From Anopheles merus (taxonomy: Eukaryota > Arthropoda > Insecta > Diptera > Culicidae), in contig NC_054084.1 of assembly GCF_017562075.2 (NCBI RefSeq), forward strand, positions 5,931,501-5,995,500: a stretch of 64,000 nucleotides of DNA. The letters are read 5' to 3'. Under the pieces are notes generated by a model, which saw only the letters and a program-made list of their open reading frames with translations, made no database searches and was not told the DNA's origin. A program made the position numbers and the translations under genes. Shown here one piece after another: positions 50,101 to 61,711 of the stretch; position 1 is the first letter of the stretch, and each line of letters opens with the position of its first letter.

Positions 50101-53100
50101 ACCAACCCACTAAGCTATCTCTCCACCAATGGCTGTCAAGAGTTTACTGCAACCTCAACAAGGGGTTTTTCGTCTTCTGGTGTTGCGGTGGTTTCTCTGT
50201 AGGATACTTGTCTACCTCCTCAAGTGTGGTTGCTCTCAGGCAGAAAGGACAACCAAGGAATTGACTAACCTTTTTTGTTTTGTAATCTTCTATTAGGATT
50301 GCATTACAAGCTGAAGTAAGAGCAACATATTTTATGCTTTCCATATTTCTAAACTATAATCTCCTTATTCGCCAAAATCGACAAAATTCCAACCGACAGG
50401 TCCTGTCATCTCCGGCCAAAGACAACATTTCAACAGCTTGCACGACCACACCACGTCCGGAGCGATGCGATGTCCTTGTGCAATGTTAATGCTTCTCTCT
50501 TCACCTCTCTCCACGATATTTCGCTTTCGCTGAAAAGTGGACAAGGTGCCGCAGATGATGATGATGGTGGTATCGATAGCATTATCCACATCCAATAGGA
50601 GGATATTTTCCTCTCCACTGGCATTGTCCAAGCTGTTAGTAATGCTCACCTGCACAAAACAACGAACCTAAGCCCAATCCCAGCGAGCTGCTGAGGAAAC
50701 AGTCTCATGCCACCAGAGGGTGAGAGGCACCAGCTTTCCTCCCAAAAAAACGAACAATTGATAGAAATTGCCGTTGCCAAACGACTACGTTTCATTGCTT
50801 TGTGTTACTTTCGTTACTTCCAGTGCTCATCGTTGAAAGGTGTGCTGCTGAAGCGTGTAGATTAGGTTACAAATTAATACTGCGTCCAAGGCTGATGATG
50901 GCTGCTCGGATCCGATACGGAGGTACATGGTACAGGGGTCACACCACACACCAAATGACGCAGAAGCCGGGGAGAGATGATAGAAAATGTATATTTATCG
51001 CTGCTCGTGTCCGTGGACACAACAGGTGGAAAATACATTTATTTAATTATCGTCATCGTAACCGCCGCCGACAACGACGACGACGATGAGCAGGAGCAGC
51101 AATGATGGTACAAGGTCAGCAAAAGGACACACTTTGATCAATTATTCATCGGGGTCGGGTGGGCTTTTCTGTTGGTTGGGATTACAGGTTTGTGCACCGC
51201 AAACGGATTAATTGATGTAAATTACACGATTATGTTTATTTAATACCACAGTTTGTGGCGTTTACTTACTGATCTGCTCTGTTTTAGTAAATCTTCCATT
51301 TACGTGCTTAATAATTCAACTGGCTGGTATTATTTCGTAGTGAAAATATTGAAAACGTCATCATTTAATATTACTGACAAGTCCCACCCTCCCAAACCGT
51401 CCACAACGACCCCTATGGACGATCTAAAACGATCCTTGCTGCTGGTGCTGGCATTATTTCGCAGAATCCTTTCGCACCTAATCCGCTTGCCGGAACCCTT
51501 TTCTACGTAAGCCATTAGAGGAAAACCTACCTGGCAGCCATTAATCCAATCATCAACGCAACCAAGCACGGTCTTCCATCACCCGGCCACCCTGTACCGC
51601 CCTGCAAGCCCCGGTCACCCTCGATCCTTTGATTTTAATCCTGTCAAGTCACACGGCGCTCTCTGCACCTGTCCCATCAGCTCTGTGTCACCGGGAATCG
51701 CAGGGCTAGAGGTATGGTTTTTTTTTACTGCATTAATAGAGCCGAGTCCGTTCGGGTCCTGGGATCGCTCATGTACATACACACAAAGATGAATAGTGCA
51801 ATATATGGGTAATAAAAAGGGGTCCACCAAAGCTCTAGCCGGTGGAATAGACCGATGATACAGACTAAAGGAAGCTGAGCCGTCTGACACGTTTTTGTTC
51901 CCACTAGCAGCAATGTCGATTGCTTTCTGTGCTGAAACTGGAATCTGTTGGCTGAAGCTGAATGTAACACGGTGGAAAACGTATCTACTATTTCTGCTTC
52001 AGTTGGTGCAACGGCGTGTTTGCATGTGACAGGATGAGGCTAACGGACCCACCTCCAGAACACTGTCTAATGCAATTCTGTTGCTCGAGTTCAGGGCAGC
52101 GGGCTGTGCCAATGCACCAGATGCAGATGAGTAGATTAAACTACCGCATCGCTCGCTTGCATCCTGGGCAGGCTCTGGGCTGAATATTGAATCATGTCAT
52201 GTACGAATGATCTCATTAGATAGGAATGGTTCGTTGTAACTGGCCCCCACATTCATTTCTTTAAAAATTGCTCAGCCTTAGTGCATACCGTTTTCGCATA
52301 AAACCGACTGCACCGTTTAATGGAAAACATTATAAAGCAATCCAATCACGTTCCAAAGCAACCACCCCCTCCCCCCGGTTCCCATCATTATATGCGTCGG
52401 TCGCGGGCTGCAAAAAGAAATCCAATTAACTCTTTAATTCCACCGAACCCGGGGTATCCTGCGTTTGTCGTCGTGCTTACTCAGCGCGCTGCTGCTCGGC
52501 GAGCAGGAAAACTAGCTCCCATTTACCACGCAAATATCCTGCAAAACGGTGCTGTCAAACGGATGCATCCCCTTTTTTCTTGCGATGCAGGGGCGGTTAT
52601 TCAAGGCCACCGGAACGAAGCCGGCCAACTAGCCAGCTTGGCGTACGGGGGAGAGTGTTGTATGAAACAGCAGCAGCAGGTGCATTGCGAACGCGGAAAG
52701 TGTGCCGTGAAGACTCCCACACATAAACACACACCGTGTGGTGCTGGCTGGTTTGCACGTCGGATTGCAATCTCAGTGCAACACGTACATCAATATAGAA
52801 GCCGGAATCTGGAGTTTTTATGCAACAGTCACTAAATCATACCAGGAGCGGGTGGCGCACCGGGTCTTTGTGTGTACCAACGTGACGTAATTTTCGTGTC
52901 TGATAAGGGATGTAAAAGTTGTTTCTGCTGTATGTAGCCAATGTGCGAAATGGGGTGTTTTATGATGAAGCGATGCGATGCAGAAAATATCGCACCATCG
53001 TACGTCACAGGGGGGGCAGAAAGTTTGCGATAGGAAAAATATTGCATCATGAAACGATTGGAGATGCAATTTGTATTCGTGATTGGTTTTAGTTTTAATT

Positions 53101-53702
53101 TTTTCGCTTGAACTTCTACACAAAACAACATTTTTGAACGTTTGGTTGAACAAGTGACGCGACAGGATTGCTCACGTGCTGTTTGAAATAACGATATGAT
53201 ATACGGATTGCATAACTTCAGGCAACATCGATGCGCATAGCATCCGAACAGTGAAAGCGCCCAGATGTATGCAATTTGTTGCTAAGTAATTTACTCCTGC
53301 CGTTCAACTGGAAGCAATTTAATTTTCTTTAAATTATTTCCATATTGTGGCATTGTAAGCATGGTGTCTCTTTTCTCCCTTTTCCGAGAATTACACAAAC
53401 GAAATCCAAAATGTCTGTCCTCGGGGCTTTAGATGGGACACAGCGATGGGGTAAAACATGGGCCGCATACTTGGAAGCGCTGACATATTTTCAAACAAAC
53501 AAAAGCGAGAATGAGTTTTCATTATGTAAGCACCGATTCGAGTGCCGGTAAGCCGAATCCCTAACCCCAACTCGACCCCGATTTCAAACCCCGGGACCCG
53601 GGAGCATCTATGACACGCACACGGAGCGTAAAATTACATCTAAAATTCAGCTCACATTCGCAGCCCGAATTCGCTCAGCTTCCGGGATTGCTGTCGTCTC
53701 CG

Positions 53703-53766
<64 letters not shown>

Positions 53767-54123
53767 AAACCACGGGGTTTGATTGAGTGTTCGAAGCTCG
53801 AAGGATGGTTGGCGTTTCGTTATCGATCCAGCAAACCATCTTCAACAACAAAAAACCCTCACGTCTTCATCTCCTAAGCCTTTCCGCCTGTCGACGCTCG
53901 CATCTCCTTGAGAGTCCTTGGCGAGGCTTTCGCTGACACGGCGCACGGGAAAAAATAAACAACCCCTTCCACCGATCCACTTACCGATGTTGCCCTCGGC
54001 CGAGGCGAGGATGTTAGTGCCACCGCCGGACAGCAGTAGCGCCAGCAGACCGGCGGCCAGCATCAAGCGTTGCCAAGTAGTTGTCCATGCTGCCACTGTC
54101 GTCGATGTGTCAGTATTTGACAT
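41150..54123 (-). CDS. IA-2: IA-2/PTPRN receptor-type tyrosine phosphatase-like protein (pseudophosphatase)
   Basis: Transmembrane protein of neuroendocrine dense-core vesicles that regulates vesicle number and peptide/insulin secretion. Coding exons are 54123-53985, 44783-44730, 44262-42933, 42833-41544 and 41459-41150; phases agree throughout, giving 1040 aa. The signal peptide is about residues 1-42. The Cys-rich start (GCLFAETLC...) matches the RESP18/IA-2 luminal head. The luminal part ends in an SEA-like mature ectodomain (about 508-600), the transmembrane helix is 610-633, and a Ser-rich linker precedes the single PTP domain (about 718-1008). EIDIAATLEHLRDQR and AVAEEVHAILKALPQ are IA-2 hallmarks. 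The WPD loop is WPQ (903-905), and the signature is HSSNGSGRT (936-944), with Ser937 where the catalytic Cys should be; Arg943 is kept. The first coding intron is 9.2 kb. Basic residues near GFTRRERLDVKK could be processing sites. Confidence 0.95.
41501..41518 (-). promoter_or_regulatory. Composite motif copy D (IA-2 last intron)
   Basis: Plus strand TTGCATACATTTAGGCGC, the cleanest full-length copy, within the 84-bp intron 41460-41543. Confidence 0.5.
42875..42893 (+). promoter_or_regulatory. Composite motif copy E (IA-2 intron)
   Basis: TGCGCCTAAATGTAGGCAA in the intron 42834-42932; one base differs from the GTATGCAA half. Confidence 0.5.
49280..49297 (-). promoter_or_regulatory. Composite motif copy F
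   Basis: Plus strand TGGCATACTTTTAGGAGC; two mismatches to the consensus. Confidence 0.4.
49382..49398 (-). promoter_or_regulatory. Composite motif copy G
   Basis: Plus strand TTGCATACTTTGAGGCG; same orientation as copy F, 102 bp away. Confidence 0.45.
53257..53274 (+). promoter_or_regulatory. Composite motif copy H
   Basis: GCGCCCAGATGTATGCAA, followed by TTTG as in copies C and E. Confidence 0.45.
53702..53764. repeat. (GT)n microsatellite
   Basis: About 30 GT units, nearly uninterrupted, 220 bp from the IA-2 signal-peptide exon on its downstream side. Confidence 0.95.
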
Positions 54124-54240
54124 ATTTGCGCTCTAGATCATCACTTTAAAGTGTTCCGCGGTGTTTTTGGGCGTGTAGTTGCGGCTCGTTGTTCTGCTGG
54201 TTTCTGAAAAATTCCCTTCCTTCAGCGTACAGGCGAATTA
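54124..54240 (-). other. IA-2 5' UTR portion with splice acceptor
   Basis: Directly upstream of the IA-2 start codon; a strong acceptor (CTGTCTTTCGCAG) ends at 54241, so the 5' UTR is probably spliced to an exon further right. One candidate is a GC-rich segment ending at about 57039 with GTAAGT after it. Confidence 0.45.
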
Positions 54241-57200
54241 CTGCGAAAGACAGTAAAGATTATTGGATTAGATCTCGAAAACAGGGATCAGCGATTGGCT
54301 TTTCTATAGTATTTTCGTTTGATAGAACGACACCGGATTGGCCTCAGTTGTTATAACAAAAACGTCCTCGAAGTTTGGACGAACAAATAGAGACTTATCT
54401 TCAATACAACTGTTATGTTTAGTTTTCCTGATTTATTTTTACGTCCCCCAGTGCAAATGTATCATCCTCATTAGCGTTTCTTGCTGACTCCCGAATGTAT
54501 ATTATTGACATTGTTCCGAGAACTATTTTCACCTGAACTGAAAGCCCGAAGATGGACCTTTTTCAAGGAAATGGTTTGAAAATTTTCTCCTACGCTTCCC
54601 AAATTTCTTCTCAATAATTTTGCTGCAATTATCCCACAAAAATCTAGTGTTTCCAAAACGTAAAACTTTGTTCGAGAACAAGAAGACGTATAATCAACCT
54701 ATAATCAATGTTCTGCTGTCCATACTGTCTGGCCGATTTCAAACTTAAGGCCACAGCCTTTGCTCGGTCAAAAGTGGCGCTATGTGTTGATCTTTATCGC
54801 CATTGCAGTGATTAAAAGACCTGTAGTTGTCACTACTACTATCAAGCAGAAGCCGAGAAGAGGTACAGAACTGCGCTAAACCTTTTTTTTCTACTTTCTA
54901 CGTTTGTTTTCTAAACCAAATATTTAACAAAATTAATAGTAAATACTTAATATTGCTTTATAGCAATATTCACCCCGATCAACAGTTAAAAATAAAGCAC
55001 CAACAAGCTACAATAAAATTCGCACTGCTTTCCGCTGTCTCCACGTGAAACGTATTGATACTAAGTAAAAAAACAATGGACAAAATTACATTACACTTAA
55101 TGCACTGTTAATCAACATTTTATTACCCCTAAAACAACCTGGGGCACACTTGGCCAACGACTAACATTTAAATACGCCCTGTCCGCATCTCTTTGCTTGT
55201 TGCGGCTCATCCTGCTCTCCTTATCATCTCTCGCGATCACGGTCTTCCCGAACACGTTCCCCCTGATTGGCTCTCCCTTTCCTACCACGCTGTCGATCTT
55301 GCGCCGACTCTCCACCACGGCAGCGACCTAGTTCTCCGCCATGACTTTTGTATATACACTATGGTACAGTGGAGGACACATGGAATGAAGTCTTGCGTCA
55401 GTGCCCGGGCACGATTGGGAACAAATTAGCCAAGAGTATATCACTTCCCCTCCCCTATCACCCCTTGTGCACAGGTGTCGAATGAAATGGAATGGCCATC
55501 AGTTATTCCGGTGCGTGATGGCAGCTTCCATCTGGAACCATGCTGAAGAAAATGGCAAAATGTACGCACGCGTCTCTGTGTGTGTGTGTGTGTGCTTGAG
55601 TCGGTTTTATTGGATCGGGAAAAGTCGGCCGTCCTTAATAGCTCAACTCAAACATCCTCAAACTCCACCCCGTCCCCTTCGTTGGATCACCACCACGACC
55701 AAAAAGGCTTCCGGGCAACCGAGCTCCGGTCGAACGTGACTTTCATTTTGGCCTCGTGCTCGGTGCGTGTTTGGCAAAGGATGGAGCAACAAGCCGGGGG
55801 CTAAGAAGAAGCACGGCGAAGCTTCCCGATTGCCGTTCGGTTTCCCATCGAACCCATTTGATTGCTTCAGTGGAAAAAACGGGGTAATATGGGGAAGGTT
55901 GAGTTGGGAGGTGTTCGTGTTCGCTCGCCGTCTTTCGATGGATGTCTAACTCCTTCGAGATCTGTCAAACTCTGCCACAAGTTGTCGTTTAGGGCTGTAA
56001 AATGGCTAGCTTCCGACGATTAGGCCCCAAAGTAGGGCGGGGATGGAAGCTACTTCGCGCAAACATCCTCCGGGTGGTTGGTTCGTGGGCGTATCTAGTT
56101 GTAACAGCAGAGCTCAGCTCCATAAGGTTGAAGGTTAAGCGGGTATAGATACAGGAAGTATATTGGAAAACTTTCCTTTCCGCCACCGCTTTCTGTTGGA
56201 GTGCTGCGCGCTCTTACTTGAAGTAAATAGATCGACATGTAATTAGAAGGGTCGTCGTCACGTTTTCCCAAACCCACGAGGCACGTATTTGTATACCCGC
56301 GAACGCCAAGTTCCAAGTTCAACTGGCAACTTTTAACGTATAATAGCGAGTGATAAAATGGTGCCCTTTTCCCTCGAAAATTCGTTCACCCGACCCGTTG
56401 GGCCCCGGTCTCAATGTCAGCTGCTCCGTGTCATTGTGCTGCGGCAGCGGAAGCGGTCGCATAATTGGATAGAAATGTAAATTTAGCACAACCATTCCCG
56501 GTGAGGTGATTGCTTATCCAGCGGTGGATTATAAAGCGCGAGGGCAAAAAGTTTAACCAGCGCTGACGCTGGTGTGGTGAAGGTCAAATGCCATTCCAGC
56601 TGCCATTGCCGGTAGTTTCCCTAGTACGATACCTGCTAAGTCAGTTCCAGTCTCGTGGGAGAGGTTTTTCATTTGTTCATTTATTTTGTTGTGCTGTGTC
56701 CAGTGCATTTTCCACAAAGGTGGGGCTATACTCCATTTCTAATTGCTAGCTGCAATTCATCAGCGCGGAAGGATAATTGTGCACGAGTGGCTTCGCCTCC
56801 TCCTGCTATCAACTCAGCGATACCGTACCGCACACTCTGCCAGGCAAAATTGCTTTCCAACTAAAGTAATGAATAAGTTATGTTTGCATTTGAAAGTTTT
56901 GCATCACGGGTTTCGATGCTATCGCTTCACCTTAATGGCTTCATTATTGTATTACATGTGCAGTGTTCCTTCTTCCGCGCGTTGTACAAAGGCGGATGGA
57001 AAAGTTTGCCACTCTGTAAAACGGCAAAATTAACTTACGCCTGTTCCGAGCACTCATCAGCGTGAGAGCAGCAGCAGACGGACGCCGCAGGCAGCGCAGC
57101 AAGCCCTACAAAAAGATTTAATTTCATTTCATCGACAAAAATCTCATTTGCGACCATGCTGTTGCTGTTGTGCTTCTGTGTTTGTATTTACACTTTAGCT

Positions 57201-59998
57201 AACTTTTAGTTCCCTTTAGTTGCTTCAACCGTTCACTAAAGGCTAGCGAGCTGGCAAGGACCTCCTCAAAGCGCAAGCAAAGCATTAAAAACAATCACTG
57301 AACACAGGGCACGACCACACAACGGACGAGATTTTATCTTGTTTGTCCAGCCGGGTAGTAGGTTTAAATGGTGGACCTCGTTGTCCTGGCCGCAGCAAGG
57401 TAAACATAGGACCCTGTCCACTCAATACACACCAAGCAGTGCCAGTGTCTAGAGTTAGGTCAACAAGCACTTTCCGGTTGATGACAGCAAAAGCGAAAGA
57501 GAAAAAAAACGGCAATTGCAGCAAAGGCATGTCGTTAAAACTTATTTTACAACCATTTGTCGGCACTGTGTGTGGAACAAGTTGAAGCGCTCTGGCACAA
57601 ATGGCACCCCCAAGTTCAGGCAAAATACGTCACTACCGTCCTAGAATGGTCCGTCCACTGCAATGTGATCGCAACCCCTTTAAGTGGTTGAACTTTAAAC
57701 AACTTGAACCCCTTCGCCTGCTCCTAAATGCCACGCAAAATACTCATTTTGTAACAAATCACCTGCACAACAACAAAGTCCTGGCAACAGAAAGAGGAAG
57801 CAAAAAAAAAAAACGCTGGCTATACTAAGACCACTGTATTATCGAACGTCACGCACGCACCACGCTTTGTTACGCTACATTTTTCGCACTGGCTGGCTCC
57901 GATGGCTCCGATAGCTTTGCGGTCGAACCTTCAACTGGCTTCAATCGCTTGCCGGAACGCTCATCTACGATAAGCTCCACTTTGTGGAGAGGGGGCTGGG
58001 GTGGAAAAGCGCTTTTGCATATTTTCACACAAGGCTTTCGCGCTGGCGAAGTGCGAAGTCAACAGGTCCCGGGAGCAGTCCCGGGGAGGGGGGGGGGGAG
58101 TGTGGGTGTACGAAAACGAAGCGAAAGGACACTGCTGGGATATTGGTATTGGTGAAGCCACATTCCAACGCATGAGAAGTTTGGCTGTGATGGTGTGTGT
58201 GGGCTACTTTTATGGCCCTGTTTGCGTTCCATTCCATTGTAAGCACACGATCCAACGGATACATAAACACACAAACAGATAGGGGTCGCCAAATAGCACA
58301 ACAACAAAAAACAAACGAGAAAGCTTCGTGCGAGAGTGCCACGAGGATCGTAAGCACTCACGTTCGCAGGATCTCAGGCATTTCGTTTTTGCCAACCGAA
58401 ATCACTCAACACTCATTCTCTTTGATGAACGCACTCGCACACACACGCGCATAAACATGCACACAACAATAAGCATGGTTCAATGGAGAAGGCATCCTTA
58501 GCAGGCCGTAGCTACTACCTACGAGGTACCAAGCGTCTCCACCTTGACGCCGTCGGGAGCTTAGAGTCGGGCGCAATTGGAGAAAAGCTTCTCCGCCCGC
58601 ACGCTACGTGTGCTAATGGAGGGACAAGATACGTGGCTGCAAGTATCAGTGTGGATGTATCGGTTTTTCTTGAGCAGGGGTCTCCTTTTTTTCTTCTTCT
58701 TCTTATACTTTGCCCTGGAAAATGGCAAAAGAGTGTAAAAATGGACTTGATGGGCCATTTGGTGCCAACATTTCGCAATCCAGATGTAAGCGTTACGGAG
58801 CAAAGATGTCTCAGGAGAGATGGATTTTATACGTGAAATGGATGGATGATAAAATGGAACCTCTTTTCCAGAAGTCCATAAGGAAGGCCACACACACACG
58901 ATGCCCAGAAGGACTTTGGATGGAGTTTTAGTAGCATTACGCGAAACTAACTCGACTGCACTGTGATAAAATGAAATATTTAAGATTCTCTTAACAAATT
59001 CAGGATATTTCTCTAAACATTTACCTTTCTGTAAAGCAACCACAAGCTAGATTTCTTCGCGTTGCTTCTGTTGCGCTTCAATATGGTTGCTTACGATTTC
59101 GCAAGACACCAAACCAACCAAATGACGATAAAACGGCTCTGGAGATGTATCAATACGGAGACGGAACCGAACCGAAAACCCGAACTAAGGTCAATCAACG
59201 CAAACCAACTGAACACAACCCAGGTGGAACGAAAAGAAAGAAAAAAATGGAACTGAAAATACGATTAATACTGCCACTCGCAAAGGTCTTTTGGCTTTGG
59301 CTGCCCGAAATTCGCACTGTCCGTTTGAACACAGTTCACACAACACTCCGGCCCTGGGGCACCGTTCTTTCCCTGTTCGGGGCCGACCTTGCGAGACGTT
59401 TTCAGCCTTCAGTACGGTTACAGGTTACACGAGACGAAAAAAGACACCACTGAATGCACCCACACTGGTGGGGCCACTGGCAGCAGCACTGGCTGCACTG
59501 GCGTTGCAAAGCCACCAGAGCAACGCCTTGCTCTGAAGGCAGCAGCGCCACTTGCTGGGAGAGCGACCCGCAAACAAAACGCAACCGTTCGCCAGGCGAA
59601 CGCACGGCACAATATGGTAGCGTTTGGTGTGCCAGGGAACGCGTTCGCCCCCTGAAGGGTAACCCCACGGCCTGGCACAACTGAGCGAACCTGAGTGCGG
59701 CTCAGTCGGCCTTTCGGCCTGGGCCACCGCACTCGAACGCACACAAACGGCGGAGTGAGAGCCAAAGGACAAACACAAACACAGTGCTAAGAAGGATGGC
59801 TTTCCACCTGTTTTGCACAATGCTGGCCCGGGATATTTATGGTTTATAAAGCGAGAAAACGATAGAGATAGAGAGAAAGAGAATGAGAAAGCTTCCACCG
59901 AGCAGGAAGCTTTCGAGCGAGATGAGTTCCTCAGAAGCTTCCACCGATTGGGGAGCTCAAACTGAGTAAGAAAAACAAGCAGTCGGAAAACAAAAATA

Positions 59999-60000
59999 AC

Positions 60001-60039
<39 letters not shown>
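59999..60039. repeat. (AAG)n purine tract
   Basis: About 13 units with AAG/AGG interruptions. Confidence 0.9.
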
Positions 60040-60140
60040 CAGTATTTCATCCAACTGTGTGTACATTTTCCTTTTCATTACGCGGGGGCGCCATCATTTT
60101 CATTAGTAGATGGCGTTATCTACGGCGTACGCTCACAAAA

Positions 60141-60158
60141 CAGCCTAAATGTATGCAA
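60141..60158 (+). promoter_or_regulatory. Composite motif copy I
   Basis: CAGCCTAAATGTATGCAA, about 6 kb upstream of the IA-2 start codon. Confidence 0.5.
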
Positions 60159-61510
60159 TGCACCAAATCATTCCAATTGGAAAGCAATGTTAAACCGATC
60201 GTAGTAATCTTTGCGTTGGTTCATAAGTTTTACAGGCTTCCATTTACTAAATTAATCGTCCGAGGAAGGGAAAGGGAAACAACCCAACCCGAAACTCCCA
60301 CATACACGTGCGGAAAAGATACGGGCGATAAGGTTATCATTTTTTCCCCATCAAACATACCATTAATCTTGTTGAACCGTTTCCTCGCTGCGTGTGCGTT
60401 TCCTTTTTTTCTGTGAACCTGAGCGTGCGTGTGTGTATGTTGTGCCGTTGCTATCCTTGTTGTTCTTGTCCTGTTTGCTAATATAGCAATCCAATCGCTC
60501 GTATCGCACGCTCCGGTAATGCTGTTGATGTTGTTGATACTTTCTAGCTGTGTGCTTCCGAGAAAGGCCGAAAAAAAGGATTCTTGTTGGAGCTCTCACT
60601 TTGCCTTCACTTGATACGACACACTGCTGCGTTCACTGGCACTGTATTATGTCCTTTCTGAGTAATTGGTTAATTTCCAACGTTTCAAACTGTTTCTACG
60701 TTTTCCAGCACATAATACAATTCACTAGGCACTTTGTTCAGTACGACATTGTTTGCGACGTGGAGCGCGTACAGCAGTGCTCGCTGTATCGCTTTCGGTC
60801 TTTAGTTGCTTACGAGGAGTGTGTACGGGGAAAAAAACCAATGTTATTGCACAAGCTTTCCACTTTTCAACAGTATGAGCAGGTATTTTTTAATCAAACA
60901 GACGATCTAATAGTTTTCTTTCTTTACAATTGCGTTGCAAGTCCACTGTTTGATGCTTTTTGGACTCTCTGCCCTCGTTTCACTCTTTGGAAAAAGGAGC
61001 TCCGTGCTTGTCTGTACGCGACCGTACGTGCGTTTTCAGCTGGCGAATGACACTTCGCGACTGTCAGCTGCGTGGCAGCGGCTTGAGGAAAACTGTTCGG
61101 CAACCGCTCGGCACCGCCGTCTTCGATGGGCTGTGTGGGTTCCAGTGGCAGCCCGTCGGAAAAGCGCGACCATGCTGGAATGGCCAGCACACTGTTGCGC
61201 CTCGCTCAGACGAGAGTTACAAACACAAACGCGCGCGCACACACACATCTCTCGTCAACACTATTTCCCTGCATGTACACAATCGATAGTAGTATGCTGG
61301 TGGTAGTGGTTTAGGTTGCGCTTGGGAAAATTCATCCAAGGCGCAGACTCGACCTCATCATTCCAGCGCCTCCTCCCAGCGCCTGCTGTTCTTTCTCAAA
61401 CGATTTATTTGCTGTTGTTCTGCTACACCAGTGTGCGTGAGTGATGTTGATAATTGATAAAGAGTGTGTTTGTGTGTATGTGCGTGTTTTTATTGGTCGA
61501 TGTGCCCTCG

Positions 61511-61518
61511 CACACATA

Positions 61519-61598
<80 letters not shown>

Positions 61599-61613
61599 AC
61601 ACACACACACACA

Positions 61614-61709
<96 letters not shown>
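61511..61709. repeat. Giant (CA)n microsatellite
   Basis: About 200 bp of (CA)n with two CACCAC interruptions near 61597 and 61620; the longest simple repeat in the window. Translated His-Thr or Cys-Val runs from it are artefacts. Confidence 0.97.

Positions 61710-61711
<2 letters not shown>

Larger units (their letters stand above)
44784..53984 (-). other. First coding intron of IA-2
   Basis: 9.2 kb without a supportable nested gene. It contains composite motif copies at 49280, 49382 and 53257, degenerate ones at 47903-47914 and 49944-49960, a (CA)n run (48246-48265) and a 63-bp (GT)n run (53702-53764). A plus-strand ATG frame of 171 codons at 52320-52835 lacks recognisable features and is treated as chance. 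Confidence 0.55.

Noticed and set aside
52320..52835. 171-codon plus-strand ATG frame inside the first IA-2 intron
   Set aside because: No recognisable motif, no promoter or splice context, and composition typical of a chance frame.
60550..61050. 166-codon plus-strand frame near the right end
   Set aside because: Starts with GTG; the internal ATG frame has no recognisable features and overlaps an equally long antisense frame.
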